From Candidatus Nitrosopumilus sp. (GTDB lineage Archaea; Thermoproteota; Nitrososphaeria; Nitrososphaerales; Nitrosopumilaceae): a stretch of 6,045 bases of DNA. Both the position numbers and the translations under genes were made by a program. Of this stretch, positions 1 through 3,984 are shown piece by piece. Positions within the stretch are counted from its first letter, which is position 1, and every line of letters begins with the position of its first letter. Location of the stretch: assembly GCA_029860565.1 (NCBI GenBank), contig JAOUAY010000080.1:1-6045 (forward strand), in the 5' to 3' direction. The notes beneath the pieces were generated by a model that saw nothing but the letters and a program-made list of their open reading frames with translations, ran no database searches and was not told the DNA's origin.

Positions 1-200
1 TGTTTTGCATCAAATGAATAAAATTTAGCCTCATTTATGCCCAAATTCTCATAAATTGCCCATGAAATTTTATGATCAGGAATTTGTAATGCAGAGTCAA
101 AGTCCCTATGTGTGTCATCGTGGCTGATTAATTTGTGTCCATATGCCGGGCTGGTTGAAACAATTACTAAAATAAAAAACATGATGATAATTTTTTTCAT
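1..200 (-). CDS. Secreted or membrane-anchored protein, N-terminal part only
   Basis: The reverse strand is open from an ATG at 198-200 to the left edge, giving 66 complete codons; the stop lies outside the window. The protein starts with MKK and a hydrophobic stretch (residues 4-16, IIIMFFILVIVST), then SPAYG, a good signal-peptidase-like site, so the mature chain would begin near HKLISHDD. The exported part is polar and includes the segment IPDHKISWAIYENLG. I recall similar leader-bearing conserved hypothetical proteins in Nitrosopumilus-type genomes but know no function. A purine-rich AAGGAAAGG lies at 205-213 just before the start, and a TATA-like TTAAAATA at 222-229 is about 26 bp upstream, so either leadered or leaderless initiation is possible. 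It is divergent from the gene starting at 308. The plus-strand frame at 112-336 lies antisense to it and is a shadow. Confidence 0.8.
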   Translation of the reverse strand, partial: MKKIIIMFFILVIVSTSPAYGHKLISHDDTHRDFDSALQIPDHKISWAIYENLGINEAKFYSFDAK

Positions 201-248
201 AATTCCTTTCCTTCAAATTAGTATTTTAACTGCGACAAAAATTTTCCT

Positions 249-260
249 AATTGGCACTAG
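249..260 (+). promoter_or_regulatory. AATTGGCACTAG box in divergent promoter region
   Basis: This is an exact copy of the recurring intergenic box AATTRGCACTAG. It ends 48 bp before the ATG at 308 and begins 49 bp from the divergent ATG ending at 200, so it is centred between the two start codons and could serve both promoters. A TATA-like CATATATG at 281-288 serves the plus-strand gene, and TTAAAATA (222-229, read on the minus strand) serves the minus-strand gene. A weaker, partly matching copy (TTAAGCACTATT) follows at 269-280. The binding protein is unknown. Confidence 0.55.
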
Positions 261-280
261 TCTTAATCTTAAGCACTATT

Positions 281-288
281 CATATATG
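281..288 (+). promoter_or_regulatory. TATA-like box for the 308 start
   Basis: CATATATG is centred about 24 bp upstream of the ATG at 308, the spacing expected for an archaeal TATA box feeding a leaderless transcript. The box at 249-260 lies about 20 bp further upstream. Confidence 0.45.
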
Positions 289-307
289 AAAAATTTAAAA
301 TTAAGAT

Positions 308-430
308 ATGGATGTGATTTTAGCACAAAAATGTAATGATTGTGGAAAAGAATTCCAAGAATGGTCTTGTGATTATTGTTACGCAAAGTTTATGATTAAA
401 AAAATGGATGGATATCAATGCAAAAATTAG
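308..430 (+). CDS. Small CxxC zinc-finger protein, 40 aa
   Basis: This short frame starts at ATG 308 and encodes 40 residues. It contains two CxxC pairs, C9-x2-C12 followed by GKEF and C21-x2-C24, with a further Cys at 38, so it can form a single zinc site. It overlaps the next gene (start 418) by 13 bp, which suggests translational coupling. The start is supported by a TATA-like box about 24 bp upstream and by the AATTRGCACTAG box at exactly the distance seen at three other promoters in this window. The protein is too small to assign a function; a nucleic-acid-binding or protein-binding zinc knuckle is the simplest guess. The alternative is that this is only the 5' leader of the downstream gene, but the regular Cys spacing argues against a random frame. 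Confidence 0.5.
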   Translation: MDVILAQKCNDCGKEFQEWSCDYCYAKFMIKKMDGYQCKN

Positions 431-852
431 ATAGTGAGCAAATCAACAGATTCATCCCAGATGTTAAAATTCCAATCAGAGTTGGTTTTGTCAAATCTAA
501 TGGTGTGCCTGCTGTTATTTCTCTTTGGTATGTTTGTAAATACGGTAAAATTTACTGTGCTGTGCAAAAAACAGCAAAGATTGTTTCGTATCTTCAAAAA
601 AATTCTATGTGTGGATTTGAGATAGCAGCAGACAAACCACCCTACAAAGGAATACGTGCTGAAGGAACTGTCCATATCTTAAATGAAACAGGGGCATATG
701 TTCTAGATCTTTTGATAGACAAGTACCTGGGAGAAAAAGAATCAACATTATCTAAATTTTTGAGAAATAATGCTAAAACAGAGGTGGCAATTGAAATCAC
801 TCCGCAAAAAATATTCAATTATGATTATTCTGAAAGAATGAATAATGTGTAA
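418..852 (+). CDS. FMN-binding split-barrel protein (pyridoxamine 5'-phosphate oxidase-like)
   Basis: The 144-residue protein has the size and character of the pyridoxamine-phosphate-oxidase-like split-barrel superfamily, which binds FMN, F420 or haem and works as a dimer. Visible features are the opening strand pair IPIRVGFVKSNGVP (18-31), the ISLWYV strand (34-39), the KTAKIVSYLQKN segment (51-62) typical of the flavin-phosphate-binding region, and the conserved-looking PPYKGIRAEG loop (74-83). It lacks the length and C-terminal substrate-binding region of true PdxH, so pyridoxine metabolism should not be assumed. A small flavin or deazaflavin oxidoreductase is more likely, and thaumarchaea do make F420. 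The ATG at 418 lies inside the preceding zinc-finger frame, with a weak GGATGG seven bases upstream. The protein is predicted to be soluble and cytoplasmic. Confidence 0.8.
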   Translation: MQKLDSEQINRFIPDVKIPIRVGFVKSNGVPAVISLWYVCKYGKIYCAVQKTAKIVSYLQKNSMCGFEIAADKPPYKGIRAEGTVHILNETGAYVLDLLIDKYLGEKESTLSKFLRNNAKTEVAIEITPQKIFNYDYSERMNNV

Positions 853-981
853 TAACCTGGTAAAGTATCAAGGCTGTCCTACTTGCAGCTCAAAAAACTT
901 TAGAAATACAGAGGTGCGGAAAAGTCATGATGCAATTACAATATGAAAAAAATACAGTGTTGCAACTGTAAAAAATACTAG
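845..981 (+). pseudogene. Small zinc-ribbon reading frame, apparently frameshifted
   Basis: An ATG at 845 overlaps the end of the split-barrel gene by 8 bp and opens a 33-residue frame (stop TGA 944-946) with a first knuckle C11-P-T-C14 and the basic stretch RNTEVRKSHD. A second frame begins at ATG 943 in an ATGA overlap and encodes KKIQCCNCKKY before TAG at 979-981. Together the two pieces look like the two halves of one zinc ribbon (CPTC then about 24 residues then CxNC-KK), a layout common in small archaeal zinc-ribbon proteins and in transposase N-termini. I infer a single gene broken by a one- or two-base indel near 941-951, which includes a run of A residues. Alternatives are two coupled microproteins or a sequencing error in the homopolymer. 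Confidence 0.4.
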
Positions 982-1032
982 TATTGAGAATCTTTAAACT
1001 AATTCTTCATAGATTATTCAATCTCTTTGGTT

Positions 1033-1668
1033 TTAGAGTGCTGCTTTTGAGTATAAAGTAGATATTATTGGAGATTCCAATTTTTTCCTAAAGGAAATCC
1101 TGTAAAATATTAGAATGCCAAACAATTCTAGATATTCGACAAAACCTACGGTGTAAAAATGCAATAACCAGCCGTCCAGACTTTGATCAATTGATGCAAT
1201 AGCTGCACTCATTTGAGGAAATGCTGTTAGAAATGCTGCTGGAACCATCAAAAACCCCACAAACCAATCAGAAGCCTCCCATTCCTTTGTAGGTTCTAGA
1301 ATTTGTTCAGAACTTGTTGGTGGAGAATTTGCTATTGTTTGGATTTTTAGATCAGAATATACTGAATTTCCTTGATCTATTGCAAAAATCATACTGCCTA
1401 ATATTAAAAGAACAAATACTGATTCTCCAATTACTAGCAAACCGCGTTTGCCTTTTTGAAATTTGTACATTTGTCGCTCAAACATGGGACCAAAGAAACC
1501 CAATTTTTTCTTTCTTGCAAGTATGATTATCAAAATGGAAATTGCAGAAATAATTCCTAATGAGCCAAACCAATTATCTGAAACATATTCTACAAAAAGG
1601 AGTCTTGCCGGTAAAAGTAGTCCAGTCATTACCCCAAATACAATGAGCGATTCAAATATACCTCGCAA
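1033..1668 (-). CDS. Multi-pass membrane protein of unknown function
   Basis: The encoded protein has 211 residues from the TTG at 1666-1668. Hydrophobic segments lie at about 8-25, 35-50, 77-97, 134-152 and 168-190. There is a basic RKKK after the second (52-55), a polar Ser/Pro-rich loop at 98-133, and a basic RISFRKK after the last. I recognise no catalytic motif. It looks like a conserved thaumarchaeal hypothetical inner-membrane protein, but that is an impression. The TTG start is doubtful: directly before it lies TAA (1669-1671), and in the same frame an ATG at 1693-1695 encodes MKIFFREL. That ATG sits about 25 bp from the TATA box and 48 bp from the AATTGGCACTAG box, so it is probably the ancestral start, now interrupted at codon 9. 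Whether translation re-initiates at TTG, or at the ATG for residue 14, is open. The gene is convergent with the small plus-strand cluster ending at 981. Confidence 0.75.
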   Translation of the reverse strand: MRGIFESLIVFGVMTGLLLPARLLFVEYVSDNWFGSLGIISAISILIIILARKKKLGFFGPMFERQMYKFQKGKRGLLVIGESVFVLLILGSMIFAIDQGNSVYSDLKIQTIANSPPTSSEQILEPTKEWEASDWFVGFLMVPAAFLTAFPQMSAAIASIDQSLDGWLLHFYTVGFVEYLELFGILIFYRISFRKKLESPIISTLYSKAAL

Positions 1669-1692
1669 TTATAACTCTCTGAAAAATATTTT

Positions 1693-1695
1693 CAT
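1693..1695 (-). other. Probable ancestral ATG start, separated from the gene by an in-frame TAA
   Basis: ATG at 1693-1695 reads MKIFFREL, then TAA at 1669-1671, then runs without a frame change into the membrane-protein ORF (LRGIFESL...). Its distance to the TATA-like element and upstream box matches the other leaderless genes here, so it is favoured as the transcription and translation start. The stop is a nonsense mutation, a base-call error, or the end of a nine-codon leader ORF. Confidence 0.5.
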
Positions 1696-1717
1696 ACTGG
1701 AATTGACCCGGAGTTGC

Positions 1718-1754
1718 TTTTAACCGAGGTCATTATTATTTCCTAGTGCCAATT
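1718..1754 (-). promoter_or_regulatory. Promoter of the membrane protein: AATTGGCACTAG box plus TATA
   Basis: Read on the minus strand, AATTGGCACTAG spans 1754 to 1743 and is followed 19 bp later by TTAAAA (1723 to 1718). The TATA centre is 25-26 bp upstream of the ATG at 1695, and the box ends exactly 48 bp before it. This is the same geometry as at the TFB operon promoter. Confidence 0.55.
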
Positions 1755-1920
1755 TTTAGATTTTTCTTTGATCCACCTACCAAAGAAATAATTCCAACAA
1801 GCCATTCAAATAATAAACAGATTACAATTACTGTAATTCTAAATTCTCAATCTATAAATCTCAATTAATATTATGATTTTTCAAATTTTACCTATATTTT
1901 TTTGAGATTGCCATCAATAT

Positions 1921-1946
1921 AATTAAATCAAAATTCAAAAACAAAT
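1921..1946 (-). terminator. Possible T-rich terminator of the TFB operon
   Basis: About 12-37 bp after the stop of the last gene in the TFB unit, the coding strand reads ATTTGTTTTTGAATTTTG, a run of T tracts. Archaeal terminators are typically U-rich without a strong hairpin, and no stem is obvious here. The whole region is AT-rich, so this is weak evidence. Confidence 0.35.
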
Positions 1947-1957
1947 CTATGTCTTTC

Positions 1958-2209
1958 TCAATAATAACTGAAAGGATTTTTTAAATTTCTACTTTCAGTT
2001 GAATTTATTTCAAAAGAATCCTCTTGATTTTTTTTCTTTCCTCTTGATTTTGTTCTCAATACTGCCTTGCAGCACATACATCTTGTCTCATCTACCTTTA
2101 AGAATAAACCACAAAATGTGCAATGTTTCTGTCCAATTTCATATCTTATGCTGTTTGGGACAGGTTCTGCTTTGTATCTAATACATATCCCTTTACATGT
2201 TCTTCCCAT
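1958..2209 (-). CDS. Small zinc-ribbon protein, 83 aa, coupled to TFB
   Basis: The protein opens with MGRTCKGIC and carries three cysteine clusters: C5-x3-C9, C30-x2-C33 (HCTFCG) and C44-x2-C47 (RCMCCKAVLRT, with an additional C46). The two later pairs would make a classic zinc ribbon over about residues 28-52. It is followed by a basic, polar, probably disordered tail (KSRGKKKNQED and on to FSYY). The MGR-CxGIC start and the CxxC-x-LRT ending match a small family I associate with thaumarchaea and whose function I do not know. Its ATG shares one base with the TAA of the TFB gene (TAATG), so the two are almost certainly co-transcribed and translationally coupled. Location beside TFB suggests a transcription-related or nucleic-acid-binding role, which is inference only. 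Confidence 0.8.
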   Translation of the reverse strand: MGRTCKGICIRYKAEPVPNSIRYEIGQKHCTFCGLFLKVDETRCMCCKAVLRTKSRGKKKNQEDSFEINSTESRNLKNPFSYY

Positions 2210-3111
2210 TATACTATACCCCCTAAACTTTTTTTGATCTCCTTTGCTCGGTCACGAATAGTTACTGCGCTGATTCCAGAAACTTTGGAAATGTTAATCT
2301 GTGAAATTTTTTCTTTGTTTTTTAACGATGAAAGGTAAACAGCTGCCGCTGCCATTCCCATTGGATTCTTGCTAGTATTCATTCCTCTTTTTTGCCCACA
2401 TTGCAAAATCTTTGTTGCATCGCGTTTCGTCTTTTCTGATGCATTTGTTGCATTTGCAATTCTTGCTACGAATTCAATTGGGTTGTATGATTCAGGGTGT
2501 ATCTCAAGTTCTTTTAAGATGAATCTGTAGATGCTTTGAAGTTGTTTTCTTTTTATGTTTCCTGCATTAGCTACGTCCTGAATGGTTCTTGGAGTGTTAG
2601 TTAACCTGCATGCAATGTATGCTGTGGCGCATAGCATTCCCGCGGTTGATCTGCCTGCGAGATTTTTTTTTAATGTTATCTTTCGAAACAGATAGGCAGT
2701 CTCCTCCACCACCGCATCTGAAAGTCCTAACTTTGCTCTTATGCCATCCAATAATGTAAATGCCTTGATGTATGATTGCTTAGTGTTAGCAGATCTACTG
2801 TTTCTATCCCACATTCTCAGGCGATAAAACATTCTCTTATTTTCAGCAGAAAGAGATCTTCCAGTTGAATCTCTATCTTTGGATTCTATGATTGTGGATA
2901 GTCCCATGTCTGCCATTTTTAGTGATATTTTTTGCCCCGTTCTTGAATTTTTTAGATATTCCTCACCAGTAATACTTGAAGATTCATTGCTAGCATCTAG
3001 TGATTTTTCTGAAACAACTGCACCACAGTAGCTACAGGCAATTTCTCCAGTTACCAGATCAGTTATCAGTACAATTTTTTTACAATTTCTGAGATGAATC
3101 AAATCATTCAA
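2209..3111 (-). CDS. tfb: Transcription initiation factor B (TFB/TFIIB family)
   Basis: TFB binds the TBP-TATA complex and the BRE, recruits archaeal RNA polymerase and helps open the promoter. The 300-residue length is normal. Visible parts are: an N-terminal zinc ribbon (10-30) with C10, C26 and C29 in the TGEIACSYCG context; a reader/linker with MGLSTIIESKD...TGRSL (69-87); a first cyclin fold (about 108-195) with the hallmark GRSTAGMLCATAYIACR (153-169); and a second cyclin fold (about 205-297) with NPMGMAAAAVYL and a helix-turn-helix near 268-295 for BRE contact. Unusually, the first ribbon cysteine is absent: position 7 is Leu where CxxC is expected, with H6 next to it. The start is TTG at 3109-3111, one base after the stop of the upstream 51-codon ORF, with GAAGAG about seven bases before it. 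Archaea with several TFBs use them as global regulators, and this may be such a variant. Confidence 0.95.
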   Translation of the reverse strand: MNDLIHLRNCKKIVLITDLVTGEIACSYCGAVVSEKSLDASNESSSITGEEYLKNSRTGQKISLKMADMGLSTIIESKDRDSTGRSLSAENKRMFYRLRMWDRNSRSANTKQSYIKAFTLLDGIRAKLGLSDAVVEETAYLFRKITLKKNLAGRSTAGMLCATAYIACRLTNTPRTIQDVANAGNIKRKQLQSIYRFILKELEIHPESYNPIEFVARIANATNASEKTKRDATKILQCGQKRGMNTSKNPMGMAAAAVYLSSLKNKEKISQINISKVSGISAVTIRDRAKEIKKSLGGIV

Positions 3112-3112
3112 T

Positions 3113-3268
3113 TTACTCTTCTCCTTGCAACATAGATGTACAATTTTTACATGAAATAGAAATCTCTAGTACATCAGCAATACGTGGATTGTATCCAAGA
3201 AAGTTTTTTAGATCCTTGATAAAAATATTTTTTCCTAAAGTTTTTTTTAAATTTAATTCTATTGGCAT
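3113..3268 (-). CDS. Small ORF with CxxC, 51 aa, first gene of the TFB operon
   Basis: An ATG at 3266-3268 opens a 51-codon frame ending at TAA 3113-3115, one base before the TTG start of TFB. The product starts MPIELNLKKTLGKN, is rich in Lys and aliphatic residues, contains YNPRIADVLEI, and ends with a single knuckle C40-K-N-C43. I do not recognise a family. The reality of the gene is supported by its promoter: a TTAAAT TATA-like element 25 bp upstream and an AATTAGCACTAG box ending exactly 48 bp before the ATG, matching other genes here. Tight spacing to TFB suggests that ribosomes finishing this frame start TFB at its weak TTG. It might be a cofactor or antagonist of the TFB zinc ribbon, or simply a translational leader; a lone CxxC could complete a site in a dimer. 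Confidence 0.5.
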   Translation of the reverse strand: MPIELNLKKTLGKNIFIKDLKNFLGYNPRIADVLEISISCKNCTSMLQGEE

Positions 3269-3290
3269 AACTAAATTAAGAAAATAAATT

Positions 3291-3327
3291 ATTTAAGGTG
3301 GGAAAAAAAATCTATCTAGTGCTAATT
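3291..3327 (-). promoter_or_regulatory. Promoter of the TFB operon: AATTAGCACTAG box plus TATA
   Basis: On the minus strand the box covers 3327 to 3316 and the TATA-like TTAAAT covers 3296 to 3291, with a 19-bp gap. The TATA centre is about 25 bp upstream of the ATG at 3268, which implies a leaderless transcript. A purine/pyrimidine tract (3301-3310) fills the region where a BRE would lie. Confidence 0.55.
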
Positions 3328-3380
3328 ACATCCACATGTCAAGTTTAATTTTTTATATCTCACAAGTAAAAATAATTTAA

Positions 3381-3417
3381 AGTTAGCACCATTGATGATG
3401 TTGCAATTTTTTTATAT
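3381..3417 (+). promoter_or_regulatory. Possible distal promoter of the SRPBCC gene with a degenerate box
   Basis: AGTTAGCACCAT (3381-3392) matches the AATTRGCACTAG box at 9 of 12 positions. It is followed after 19 bp by TTATAT (3412-3417), the same spacing as in the intact promoters. Transcription would begin near 3440, giving a leader of about 35 nt before the ATG at 3475. Confidence 0.35.
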
Positions 3418-3445
3418 ACGAAAATACTCATCAACAAAATTGTTG

Positions 3446-3451
3446 TATAAA
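3446..3451 (+). promoter_or_regulatory. Proximal TATA box for the SRPBCC gene
   Basis: TATAAA is centred about 26-27 bp upstream of the ATG at 3475, the expected distance for leaderless transcription. No AATTRGCACTAG box is found at the matching upstream position, so this promoter may be regulated differently from its neighbours. Confidence 0.5.
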
Positions 3452-3474
3452 GTTCTTCTAGAGAGTGTTTTAGC

Positions 3475-3924
3475 ATGATACGTTTTACTTTAAAGAAAAA
3501 TTCCAGAATAATTAGGGACAAACTCTATTCAATTAGTATAGATGTTGAAAATTTTCCCAGTCTTTTGCCAAAATATTTTAAATCCATAATCATAAAAAAA
3601 TCAATTGGAAATGAAATATTTGTAGATGAAAAAATTCATTTTTTAGGTGGTTTTTTAGATGTAAAAACAAAACACGTGATTGTCCATCCCAAAATACATG
3701 AAGTTCATATACTATCTGGTCCAATACGAGGAACATCTTTTGTTGAATCCTACGATGAAGCATCTGATGGGACAAATGTAACTATTGATGTTTGCATTAA
3801 ATTAAATGGTGTTTCAAAATTATTTTTACCATTTGGATTTTTAATAAAAAGACAAATGACGAGAGTGATGGATGAATTTCTTAATTCTGCTGAAAAATTT
3901 GTTTTAGATTCAAATGATCCATAA
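3475..3924 (+). CDS. SRPBCC (START/Coq10-like) ligand-binding protein
   Basis: The 149-residue protein has the layout of the SRPBCC superfamily (Bet v1/START/polyketide-cyclase fold), whose members hold hydrophobic ligands such as lipids, quinones or isoprenoids. The N-terminal strand with the helix VENFPSLLPKYFKSI (residues about 24-38) is the usual helix-grip start. Alternating strands follow to about residue 110 (FVDEKIHFLGGFLDV, HEVHILSGPIRGTSFVESY), and a long C-terminal helix runs through LIKRQMTRVMDEFLNSAEKFV. No signal peptide or membrane segment is seen. The only in-frame start is ATG 3475, 27 bp from a TATAAA. It lies upstream of the FAD oxidoreductase in the same direction, with 60 bp and a separate promoter between them. 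A role as lipid or isoprenoid carrier for that enzyme is possible but inferred from proximity only. Confidence 0.7.
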   Translation: MIRFTLKKNSRIIRDKLYSISIDVENFPSLLPKYFKSIIIKKSIGNEIFVDEKIHFLGGFLDVKTKHVIVHPKIHEVHILSGPIRGTSFVESYDEASDGTNVTIDVCIKLNGVSKLFLPFGFLIKRQMTRVMDEFLNSAEKFVLDSNDP

Positions 3925-3960
3925 AATTAGCACTAGATTAAAAAGTTAGCCCGATTATAA
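3925..3960 (+). promoter_or_regulatory. Promoter of the FAD oxidoreductase: AATTAGCACTAG box plus TATA
   Basis: The box (3925-3936) immediately follows the SRPBCC stop codon. An 18-bp gap leads to TTATAA (3955-3960), centred about 27 bp before the ATG at 3985. This spacing selects ATG 3985 over the upstream TTG 3970 as the start of a leaderless gene, because the TTG would fall upstream of the expected transcription start. Confidence 0.6.
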
Positions 3961-3984
3961 ATACAAATTTTGATTCTAAACTTT

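Larger units (their letters stand above)
1696..1957. other. Gene-poor AT-rich interval
   Basis: No convincing gene is visible between the membrane protein and the TFB operon. The interval holds the promoter of the membrane protein (TATA at 1718-1723 and box at 1743-1754), a near-palindrome AATTACTGTAATT at 1826-1838, and a T-rich tail downstream of the TFB operon. On the minus strand 1736-1846 is open for 36 codons and would encode a hydrophobic helix (ITVIVICLLFEWLVGIISLVG) with a basic tail. It has no ATG, GTG or TTG start and its 3' end overlaps the promoter box, so it is more likely chance or a gene remnant than a working gene. Confidence 0.5.

Noticed and set aside
112..336. Plus-strand 74-codon frame
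   Set aside because: It is antisense to the N-terminal part of the secreted protein, whose signal peptide and mature sequence are clearly protein-like, and it spans the divergent promoter region.
974..985. Perfect 12-bp palindrome AATACTAGTATT after the small zinc-ribbon frame
   Set aside because: It is short, AT-rich and without a T tract or partner site; it is likely chance, at most part of a weak terminator.
1736..1846. Minus-strand open frame encoding a hydrophobic helix with a basic tail
   Set aside because: It has no ATG, GTG or TTG start, an upstream in-frame stop at 1847-1849, and overlap with a promoter box. Long T/A-rich stretches easily give hydrophobic frames.
3970..3984. TTG 3970 as start of the FAD oxidoreductase
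   Set aside because: The TATA box at 3955-3960 would be only 10-15 bp away, and the ATG at 3985 fits both leaderless spacing and the usual short lead into the GxGxxG strand.
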